NCBI GenBank assembly: GCA_025667525.1 | Contig: CM046878.1 | Location: 399,796,433-399,860,432, forward strand | Length of the DNA: 64,000 nucleotides | Source of the DNA: Glebionis coronaria | Lineage: Eukaryota > Streptophyta > Magnoliopsida > Asterales > Asteraceae | Direction of reading: 5' to 3' | Part shown: in pieces, positions 55,030-64,000 of the stretch | Layout of the letters: every line of letters begins with the position of its first letter | How positions within the stretch are numbered: the first letter of the stretch is position 1 | The notes under the pieces: model-generated | What the model was told of the DNA's origin: nothing | The model's database searches: none | The model's input: the letters and a program-made list of their open reading frames with translations, nothing else | Position numbers and translations under genes: made by a program

Positions 55030-55155
55030 CTAGAAGGCTTTTATAGTCCCATTTAGGCAACGCATGCCAGCCCACATCTGCTCCATCAGCCGCTTAAATA
55101 TAAGACGTTTCTGCTCCACCACATATAAGACGTTAGGCCTATTTCGACCATCTGA
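55030..55155 (-). pseudogene. Exon-like segment in the Helitron (1)
   Basis: An open minus-strand frame of 41 codons ending in TAG at 55,030: SDGRNRPNVLYVVEQ, then KRLIFKRLMEQMWAGMRC. The sequence before it ends TTCTCAG, a possible splice acceptor, and GAACAG|GTATGT follows shortly after the stop. Composition is protein-like and differs from the AT-rich surroundings. Probably a captured host exon or a remnant of Helitron-carried coding DNA; I do not recognise the protein. Confidence 0.4.
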
Positions 55156-55717
55156 GAACAGATTAGCTCGCTTCTATGTCTCTAAGAGATAAAACATGAA
55201 ATCAAATAAATGCAAAACCAAACGCCCCTTAAAACATGCAACTTTGTAAAGAAAGGGAAGGAAAGAGATGGTTTCCTGAACTTTATGAGCTATAATTCTT
55301 GGAAGATCATTTAACGACTCGACCTCCTTTTTTCTATAACCATTTATGACCATGGATATTATAACCATTTATGACCATGCTTATTTAGTATAGGTAACAA
55401 AATGGGCGTTGCATAACTGATAAAATTAGATTCTACTCAAAACAGGCAACTCCTAGTGCGGGTTTAATCAATTTCTTTTAAGGGGTGTTTCGTTTTGTAT
55501 AATAACCATTTATGACCATGCCTATTTAGTATAGGTAACAAAATGGGCGTTGCATAAGTGCTCAAATTGGATTCTGTGCAAAACAGTAAACTGCTAGTGC
55601 GGTTTTAATCAATTTCTTTTAAGAGCCGTTTGGTTTTGTATTAATATTAATTATCACATAATAACAAATTATATTGTAAAACATGAAATCAGATAGAAAG
55701 AAGGACAGACGACATAC

Positions 55718-55874
55718 CTCTCCCTCTTTTTTTTAACCACCAACAACGACCTTCTTCTTCGAGGAGACCTTCTTCTTCGAGGAGACCTTATTCTTCAAGG
55801 AAGCAGTTCTAGTGGTGTCCATAGGCGCAGTAACGATACATTTAGCAGGAACAATCACTTGACCGTAAATAATT
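55718..55874 (-). pseudogene. Exon-like segment in the Helitron (2)
   Basis: Minus-strand segment bounded by a good acceptor (pyrimidine-rich, CATTTTAG at 55,875) and donor (GAG|GTATGT at 55,717). The frame reads IIYGQVIVPAKCIVTAP, MDTTRTASLKNK, then two copies of VSSKKK and a stop at 55,733. Repeated Lys-rich ends are common in DNA- or RNA-binding tails. The run of A after the stop may have shifted the frame. Source gene not recognised. Confidence 0.45.
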
Positions 55875-57400
55875 CTAAAATGAAAAGAAAATCAAATTCA
55901 ATGGAGGCAATCATTGTGATTACAAAGAACAGTCAAATATTTCGTAAATATCTAATTTGCGTTGCACACATTGAATCTTCAAATATGACTTTACGCTACT
56001 TGCAGTTACTCGTTCGACTAACCTATCACGCATACTCTGTTTTGTTTTATATACTATAATCAACTCTTTCCTGTCCATTCATTTTTACGGATACTAGTGT
56101 ATGGATATGGGTGTGAAGGTTCATGAGAGGCAATTTTTTAATAAGAAATAACAGAAACCATTTTTTATTACAGAACTGAAAAGTGTAAGGATATGGGTGT
56201 GAAGGTTTATGAGAGGCAATTTGTTAATAAGAAACAACATAAACCATTTTTTGATTACAGAACTGAAAATGCAACTTTAAATTATATACCTCACCATAAG
56301 CTTCTAACATATAAGATATTATCCTAAGGCATGATTTATATATATATTAAGCCAGACGTGGTTATGTCGCTGTAACCTACATTCCTATTTAGTGTCTACT
56401 TTTCTCTATGAATGTAATGTAACTAATTAGATCATTCATGAGCCTAATCATACGTCCATAGATTTTCGATTTATATTTCTCCATAGCTCTTAACGACTTA
56501 TGTTACCCACTTATGAAAGTAAACATGAGAAGGCGAATATGGAGATATTACCTGTGAAGCTGCTTTTCTTCTTCATATAAAACTGAAAGATGCAGGCAAA
56601 CTACACAACCTTTGATTTCTCTTGGTCGACTTTGCTAAACTGGTCTTCTTTTTCATCTAGAACCCGAAGAAGATGCTTCACCTACCTAGCTATATTCCAT
56701 AAAAATTAACGTAGTAAATAGTTATAAAAAGAATCTTATAAACAGCCGCAATGCGTCGAATAAGAAACAGGCCCTACCTTCAGTTTAAATCTTCTCACGC
56801 TCGCATTCTCAGCCTACACGTCATCGCTGACATTGTTCTCCCAACTGTTAAGACTCAATAAGCCTACAAAAAGGTTCGCAAGACAAAATCCAAATAAGGT
56901 TAAGGCGAAATAACGGGAGAAACAAATAACCTCAAACGAAAATCGAATGTGTACATTTATTTTCACCTGCTGAGTTGGCCGTTCATACGTTGCGTCAAAT
57001 TCAACATATATAAATCTAAGCCATATTCACATACAAAAACACAAATTAACATAATACAACTTTCTATAAGAAAATAATGAACAAAATAACTTTCATGAAT
57101 CACCTAAACCGAGCTATAAAAACTGGTAAATTTTAAATACATGTCTAGAAGAAATCAACCTAAAAAACGAATGAGTTTTAAACACGTACATTCAGGTTAG
57201 CATTTGATGAACCGGTTGAAGATGGTGGCTTATGAATTGCCTCAACGCCATAATTGTTTGGATATTTCTACAGCTACTATTAAAAGGCAGCCGTCATCAG
57301 CTGGGTCTGCAACGTTTATTATCTTAGGCAATGACATTATAAAAAGCGGTATGTTTATCATGAGGCTCAGATAAGTCCGTTATCAGAATAAAAAGATATG

Positions 57401-58094
57401 GCCACCATGGCTGCAAACCAACTAAGGCTGCCTCGCCAAGCTGCGCATAATCCAATATTTACTCGAACCCGCCAAAATAGGGTCTGAGACCATCATCACA
57501 GCCTATTTAAAATCCCCAAAGTTATATCTTTAATAAAAAGGGAGAATCTCGGTTCCCAACAAAATGAAATCAATGGCCAGAATGGCTATTTCACTGACAC
57601 AAACCGGTGAATTTTTTTCTTTTTTTCTTTATAGACATAAGCAAATGGTAGAAGGGGTTGTGACTCGCCATGGCTGCAAACACGTACCCGTGATGCCCTG
57701 CCAAGATACGGGTCGCTTGCGCTCACATCATCCGCAAACATATAGCTGGCTCAACAGTAACAAAAGACGCACTACAAAAATAGTAGCAACAACCTAGGTT
57801 CACAACAATAGACTTCAAATGACGCCCTAACATGAATTAGTAAAAGCGGCTCACGTGGCAGCTGCAAACAGGATCCCCGATCCTGGTGCCTTGCCAAGCC
57901 ACGACCCCCTTTTAACTAAAACAATATCTCCATTGCAAACTATGAGATTTTTATCGCCCGATCAACATGACTTAGCAATGGAAGCAAAAGCAGGAACAAC
58001 AGTAAATCACGCTTTTCTATGAAAAACCACACAATCGCATCAACAGATCTTCGCGAGGGTTAAAGAGGCATCATACCGCCATGGCTGCAGTCAC
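57401..58094. repeat. Degenerate repeats of about 190-265 bp in the Helitron
   Basis: Four spaced copies of a GCCATGGCTGCAAAC-like core at about 57,401, 57,666, 57,852 and 58,075, each followed within about 30-50 bp by a TGCC(C/T)(C/T)GCCAAG-like word (clear in three, TGCCTCGCCAAG in the first). Heavily diverged tandem units. Confidence 0.5.
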
Positions 58095-59046
58095 AAACCT
58101 GTTATGCCCCGCCAAGGTACGGCTGACTTAGCCTCAATAACACAACAAACTTACCAAACCAGCAACATTTCAGATCCCTATAAGCGACAACACATCAAAA
58201 TCTGTTATTTTTATATAACCCAGTCTAACACACCCGCGACTAACCACATAATAACGTACGAAACATAAAAACCTGACTTGTTAGAATCCCTAATAAAAAA
58301 ATAGAATCCCCAATTAACCATAAATTAAACAAACCCTAATCAAACAATACGCATAACTAAATAATTCAGACACATATGAAACAAAACCCTTAAATTAATT
58401 GAAACCCTAATCAAAGAATTAGTTAAATTAAATTAAACGTACCAACTAAGATTGGTAATTATGATCAAAATATCATCCGAAAGATCGTTTCAAATAGAGC
58501 AGTTCAAGAAACATGGAAGATCATCCCAAAGATCAAAGCCCATAAAAAATTAGGGATTCCACCAAACCCCCAAAACCAGGGATTTTCAAATAATTATACC
58601 ATAGAAGCAACAATTTCTAGCACCAAACATCAGCAACATGCATATATATCCAAACCAAATAGTATCATGAAAACGGAATGGAAAGTACTGATGGTATATA
58701 ACAACTATCAAGATGATCCATGATAGATCTAACAATTAGATGCACAACCCAACCACTTTCTCTTATCAACGATATAAAATCCGATCAAAATTAGATCGGA
58801 TTAAGGGAGAGAGTAGTAAATAGAGATATGGCTGGGATAATAATATACACACAACACAAACAAATCAACGACTGAGGAGCAAGACTCAGATCAACGACTA
58901 TAAAGGGAGAAGTGCTACAGAAATCACCACTCACACACATAAAGGGAGAAGTGTTTATGAGAGAAGTGGAAAAATAATAAAGAAAGTGATTGTATGTGAG
59001 GGGGGAACTGTTCATTGGGAACCGAGATTCCCCCTCTTATTAAGGA

Positions 59047-59650
59047 TATAATTATTATCAATTTTAGGATTTTTCCAAACAAGTTTTGCATTTTTTCCTT
59101 TATTTAATTATTTTCTATGCATTTTATTTATTCTCTTTTTAGAAATTAGTTTTAAAATAGTCATAATCAATTTTAACTTTTTGAAAAATACTTTTTAATG
59201 TTAAAATAATATATTAAAGGTTTACAAGTCATAAAATCTTAGGTTGGAATTTTTCTTAATTATTTTTTATTTTAGATCTTTTATTGGACTTCAAAAATAA
59301 ATAATAATTAAATAAAAAGTGAAAAAAAATTTGTTGATTTTTCAACCTTATTTATATTATTTAGGATTTATTTCTGATTTTTAATAATTTTTAAGAAATT
59401 TTATATTTTTACCCTCGTTTTGTGTTAAACGCGTTTTTTGTTTTAGTGCATTTTTAGTGCAATTCGTCATTTTCCTTCAATTTATTTTCTCTTTCCAAGC
59501 TATAATCATATCTAAAGCAATTAAAATTGACACATACCACTCATACCTCCTTGGAGAACGAACTCATTTGTCAAATACTTACTTTTCCTAACGTAGTATT
59601 TAATACTTACCACTTGTACTTGTTTTTCCTGAGACTGCTAAATCAATACA
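59047..59650 (+). repeat. Element H LTR, third part
   Basis: Resumes after the Helitron and runs to AATCAATACA. The last 200 bp, with CTCCTTGGAGAACGAACT, match the end of D's LTR. No ORF. Confidence 0.72.
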
Positions 59651-59658
59651 TCAATTTT

Positions 59659-59676
59659 TGGCGCCGCTTCTGGGAA
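59659..59676 (+). other. Element H primer binding site, decayed
   Basis: TGGCGCCGCTTCTGGGAA, nine bases after the LTR end. It matches the Asp-tRNA site of D and E in the first ten bases and then diverges. The leader follows to 59,889. Confidence 0.7.
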
Positions 59677-59889
59677 GGTGTGTTGTGTTAAATTTTGAAG
59701 AATTTTGTTTTAATTATTAGCCATAAATAGTACTCGTGTAATTAGAACTCTAATTACACCTATTATTGTCGTTATTCGTTTTTTTTGTGAATATTATTAC
59801 TATATTGTATTACGTATCACAATTAATACAAAATATCTCAAAACAAGCGTGAAAATGCACCATAATAGTTAGCGTCGGTGATTATTGGC

Positions 59890-62800
59890 TGTATTGATTG
59901 TGGTAGAATTAAACTTGTTTAGGAAAACAAGGTAAAAGCGGTAAATATTAAACAAATGATTTAGGAAAATCAAGTGCTTATGACCCTAAGTGAGTTCGTT
60001 CTCGAGGAGGCTTAGAGTGTGTGTTAAACTTGATGGTATTTGAGATTAATATTAATGAGAAGAAAGAAAAGAGAAAATGATGACGGTTACGATTACAAAT
60101 TAAACTACGACGAACGATAAGACGTAAAAACGTGACGAAATATGAAATTTACTCTAAAAATTCCTAGAAAATCACAATAAATCCTTAAAATTGCAATTAG
60201 AGTTTAGAAATAATCAAAACTTTTTCAAACCTTCTATTTAATTAATAATTAATTTTTAATGCTAATTAAAGCCCTAAAAATCAATTAAACTAATAAAAAG
60301 CCCAAATAAAGATTTTTCAATTTGTAAACCTCCAGAATAACTTAATTAAACTAAAAAGTATTTTTGCAAAATTTAAAACTAATTAAAACTATTTAAAAAT
60401 TAAATATTAAAATAACATTAAAAATTCAAAATTTATAAAAAAATTCTAAAAACTTGCAAACTAACTTATTTTAACTTAATAAAATAAGAAATGAAAGTAA
60501 AATGACCTAAATACCCCTATTGGGCCTCCAAATGGGCTAAGTTTAAAAACAGTCCAAGTAATTGGGCTTTTTGTCCCAAAAAGAAAAAAGGTCCACCAAA
60601 TTAGCCCAAAACTTCCAGATAAGCTTAAAACTGAATTCAAAATAAAAAACTCTAAAGGCCCAAAAGCTGAAAGAGTGCTTACCACAGCTTAATAGTCAAC
60701 AACTTATTCTTAATGGGCTTTTTGGCCCATTAAGCCATAAGCTAATGCCATAAGCTGAAAATTGACACGCATCCTTTTCTTGGGATTATAAAGCAGTTTG
60801 TAAAAAGAAACTTTGAAAAAGCTCAAGAAATAAGCCTGAAATAAGCAAAAGCTTTCTACACAAAACGACAAAATAGTCGTTTTCGAGTTCTAGACTGTTT
60901 CAAGAGCTGATTCAAGTTGAAAAAGGTTTTAAATGACCAAACTAAGACAAATCAACAAAAAGATTTTCAATAAGCACACACAATAAGTTGAAATGTTGAA
61001 TAAGCACTTTTGAAAAATAAAAGTTAATTTATTTTCTAGTCAAACCTTGAAACAAAAAGCTATAATCTACCAAATAAGCTAAATGGATGAAATAAGTAAG
61101 ATTGATTACAAAAAGAAAGTTGTTGCACAATGAAATAAGCTAGAAATGCTTATTGATAAGCTGAACCAATATAATAACTGTTAGTGGCAAGCAGCAGTGG
61201 GAAAGGAGTTCCATCTGCTTGTGAACTGATTATGATTTTGAGTGAAATTTACTTGGATTCTTTGGACAAACAAGGCACCCCTACAACCAGTGAGTTGTAG
61301 GGATTCAAGAACAAGCAAGAAAACACAAATCTACTCAGCCAATTAATACATTTTAATCAAAATGTGCCCAGATATGGAAATAAGCAAGGACTGATGAAAT
61401 AAGCAGTGTTTAAGCAAGTATAAGCCTACCAAACTTCACCAAATGCATACAACAACAATAATAGACTTAATCAAGCATATTTGAACAGGTTTCATGCAAT
61501 GATAAGCAAGTTTAGATATAGTATTAGCCCTATGTGATGTTACTTATGAAAAAGTGAACACAAAAATACCCTTTGCTGATGTACTTGACCAAAAGTTGAA
61601 TTTTAAAGCCACAAATCAACTACTCAGGTTGCAAAAACTTTGATTAATTACTTTTTAGCCTTATTTTAGCATGAAATCTAGGTGATGACCAGTTTTTAAC
61701 TCTTAATGACCTAAAACAAGCTAGACCTTAGCCATGATTCAGATTAAGGTATAAAAACACAAGATAAGCAGATTTCAGTAGTAAACCACACCAATATCAG
61801 ATACAAACACAAACTACCCTTGAAATCCTACTCAATTAATGATTTTACTTGAATAACATGCAATCCCAAACACCACTTTAAAAGCTGAAATCCAATTTTA
61901 ACAAAGAAAATACGTTTTTAAGACTTAGTCAAACCTTAACAAGCACAAATCTAATAATGACAAGAGCCAAGAACAAGTTTTCAAACAACAACACCATCAA
62001 ATAGCAAGTAATGAGCAAGATCATTTAGCATGCATTTTTTACTGTTTGAAAAGGGAAAAGAGGCAAACCTTAGAGACATACATCCATGCCCCTGAATGTT
62101 GGAGCTTATGTGATAGTTTAACAATCACAAGCTTCCAACGTAACAACCTGCTAAGAAAGAACAAAGGGGTGATAAAAGATTATATAAAGAAAATGAAAAA
62201 CAAGCGGATTCTTTCCAAGGTTGTGCCCCCACTACTTGAATCTTCCCAACCCAAGACTTCACTCACCTTGATAATTTTCTTATCAGGGTGAGATGATCAA
62301 TCTTTGATACAAAAACTTCAAGTGTTTGAACAAGAACTTGGAAAAATCAGTGATTTTGAAAACTTTGAAAAAATCTTGCACAAAACTTAAAACCAAACTT
62401 TTGAAACCTTGAATCATAAACTTAAAACATAAACAAACAAGTAAAGTAAATGTGATGCTTGGAATTCGTCAACAACATCAAATACTTTTTTCATTCATTC
62501 AACAAAAGGATTTACAGATTTGTGACCAAAAGAAAACCAAGAACAAGAAATTTAGCTATGAGTTCTAATGCCTTATAGGCTACAAAGATGGTTCTAGAAA
62601 GCTGATAAAACTAAAAACCTAATGCCATGAAGTTCCAGTAATGCCCTTTGAAGTTTGAATATTTCTTCAAGCCCATGTGAAGTCTTTGGCGTTTTGTAGA
62701 AGCAAAGTTGACGTGGAATGAGCTAAGATGTCCAATGTGAGATTAGGAATGAAGATAAGCTGTGGGTCGTTATTCCCTGGCACAACTTTGTCTTCTTGCA

Positions 62801-63034
62801 GGTTCCTTGATCAGGGGAGGGTTCATGTGACCCCTAGGATGAGGTGGCAACTTGTTTGAAGGTGAGGTTTTGTTTTGGTTAAGGTTAATTATTCATTTGG
62901 AAATAATTAACAAGAAACCCTTTGATTAGATAAAGTTTGAGATTAGGGTTTATGGGTGTTCATAACTGGGAAAAATGTTAGTTTAATCCTTTTTTGGGTT
63001 TGGATTGGGTGTGAAAGTCCCTTAATATGACAAT
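59890..63034 (-). repeat. Athila-type LTR I, opposite orientation, truncated at the right
   Basis: The reverse complement matches the 3' two thirds of D's LTR: the CCTCC..GAGAACGAACTC end block, the AAAACGAC/GTCGTTTT and TTAATGGGC/GCCCATTAA inverted repeats (60,866-60,893 and 60,711-60,736) and the GCTTAT-rich stretch. It starts at TGTATTGATT, the complement of an LTR 3' end, inside H's leader, and is cut at 63,035 by element J before reaching its own 5' terminus. No coding sequence. Confidence 0.75.
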
Positions 63035-63881
63035 TGTTGAAACTATAACTCGTATAACCACGAAAACACAATGAAATACTTTTCAAACGCGTAATGCTTT
63101 ATTAACTATTATAAACAAATTATTACAAAGTGCTATGAATACACTCGTTGAATGACAATAAGAAATGAACCCTAGAACAAGTAAACTAGATTCGAGACTC
63201 AAGTTTACAAGGGAACCAATGAGACGCTGGTAGACAACTGAGGGCTCAGCAGTACCAAAGTGAGAAATAACTTAGATAATTTATCCAAGCACAAGGGTTG
63301 ATTTAATTCTTCTTTCTCACTTTGATTTATAGTGGTACGAGGTTGCTTCCTTAGTGGGAGTAGTTGATACGTGTCAACTTCTGAATGGAATAGTACAACG
63401 TATTAAATGCATGTCTAAATCGAGAAATACCTTTAAACAACTTTAGGTGAACAGTTCTGCCAACTGTTCACCTTTTGTCCCACTAGGTCGTACTAGGCTT
63501 ATTTTGAATCTCTTGTTTTATCCCGCTCAAAACACTTAGTAGATTCTCCCGCCTAAATTATAAAAGGATTGGACAAGCTTTGCTTGTATCAGACTTCTAG
63601 GGTTCTTCAGTGATCTCTGATTATTGTCAACTTAGAGATCCTTGAAGACCAGCACATTCCTTCTACATCCCAGCTATCCATAATCGCTGGTGAGTATGAA
63701 TTCAGATTGTCTTCGACTTCTCTGACGTTGTCTTTGACTTGAATGTTCCTGGTGTGCCAGCTGAGGCTTTGCCTTCCACTGGTCTGGTCTCTGTCGCTGG
63801 TCCTCTCAACGATCAGTAACACTTAGTCTAATTTAAACAAATCTAGACTGGGCCATAGTTAAAACTTTCATTGGCCCAACA
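63035..63881 (-). repeat. Ty1/copia element J, 3' LTR
   Basis: 847 bp, TGTTGAAACT to GGCCCAACA on the plus strand. A minus-strand TATAAATC is at 63,324-63,331. The polypurine tract on its right side shows that this is the 3' LTR of a minus-oriented element whose body lies beyond 64,000. ACAAT at 63,030-63,034 should be one target duplication. The 71-codon ORF inside it is not a gene. Confidence 0.8.
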
Positions 63882-64000
63882 ATCTCCCCCTATTTGTTTA
63901 TAAATTATACTAAGTCTAAAATTATTGTAAGTGAGTACACAACTTCTTCTTAAACATAATTTAACAAACATACCTCAGAGTTTTATTAAACATAAAGAAC
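63882..64000 (-). mobile_element. Element J polypurine tract and internal end
   Basis: ATCTCCCCCTATTTG on the plus strand is AAATAGGGGGAGAT on the element strand, adjoining the LTR. The remaining 100 bp are AT-rich internal sequence of J with no visible ORF. Confidence 0.75.

Larger units (their letters stand above)
54728..59046 (-). mobile_element. Non-autonomous Helitron
   Basis: 4.3 kb inserted between A and T without duplicated target. On the minus strand it starts TCCTTAATAAGAGGGGGAAT at 59,046 and ends CTAG at 54,728, with a perfect 7-bp stem (GCCCGCG/CGCGGGC, loop of six) seven bases before the CTAG. These are Helitron terminal rules: 5' TC, 3' hairpin then CTRR, A|T insertion. No Rep or helicase domain is encoded. 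It contains exon-like segments at 55,030-55,155 and 55,718-55,874 and degenerate repeats at 57,401-58,094. Other parts, 55,160-55,700 and 55,880-57,390, look like intron or spacer DNA with no ORF I can defend. Confidence 0.78.
43098..59889 (+). mobile_element. Athila-type element H, 5' LTR and leader, with nested insertions
   Basis: The LTR starts TGATGAGATTGAAA at 43,098, resembles D's LTR start, resumes after E at 52,605, again after the Helitron at 59,047, and ends near 59,650 before a decayed Asp-tRNA primer site. Its leader (59,677-59,889) resembles D's leader and is cut by LTR I at 59,890. No coding part remains. Net LTR length without the two insertions is about 3.3 kb. GTTAT (43,093-43,097) precedes it. 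Confidence 0.78.

Noticed and set aside
62046..62291. 81-codon plus-strand ORF
   Set aside because: Lies antisense within LTR I, with no conserved motif and no matching frame in D's LTR.
63607..63822. 71-codon minus-strand ORF
   Set aside because: Entirely inside the U3 part of J's LTR, with no homology I recognise.

Overview
This 64 kb window is intergenic nuclear DNA of a flowering plant, built almost entirely of transposable elements inserted into one another. I see no intact host gene, rRNA, functional tRNA or CRISPR array. The lineage types (Ty1/copia with iMet-tRNA primer sites, Athila-type Ty3/gypsy with an Asp-tRNA primer site and LTRs of 4-5 kb, a chromovirus pol relic, a Helitron) are those of a large dicot genome. 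The copia Gag of element B and the chromovirus RT resemble composite-family (Asteraceae) repeats, but that placement is from memory and was not searched.

Left half (1-43,097) is one nest. A relic chromovirus pol on the minus strand (G, 41,793-43,097) was hit by a small copia element (F, minus, 40,256-41,792 plus sequence beyond the left edge). F's gag was hit by a non-autonomous gypsy element (C, plus, right end at 40,255). C was split by a copia element (B, minus, 1-3,645 and 16,664-18,836) and separately by an Athila element (D, plus, 19,603-36,887). B was split by a SIRE-like copia element (A, plus, 3,646-16,658, target duplication CCCTA), and A's 3' LTR by a 3.9 kb solo LTR (11,683-15,598, target duplication ACTAA). 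The path G>F>C>B>A>solo LTR is six insertions deep.

Right half (43,098-64,000) is a second nest. An Athila element H (plus) has its 5' LTR split by a complete non-autonomous gypsy element E (43,691-52,604, target duplication CCTAA) and by a non-coding Helitron (54,728-59,046, minus). H's leader is cut at 59,890 by an Athila LTR in the opposite orientation (I), which is cut at 63,035 by the 3' LTR of another copia element (J, minus) that runs off the window.

How the parts relate: E and C belong to one family that encodes Gag plus protease and a second open frame ending in a conserved hydrophobic helix, but no reverse transcriptase, RNase H or integrase. Their primer site, Gag type and 3' non-coding region, including a set of small hairpins, match those of the pol-bearing Athila element D. 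The simplest reading is that an Athila-like partner supplied pol in trans. D itself has gag stops and frameshifts and a substituted catalytic residue in integrase, so the copies here look like fossils. The most interesting signals are the conserved second frame of the E/C family, the covarying hairpins after the last ORF, the spaced ATTCCGA-core array in the transcribed part of the E/C LTR, a retroposed poly(A) cDNA-like insert in D's 5' LTR, and exon-like segments inside the Helitron.
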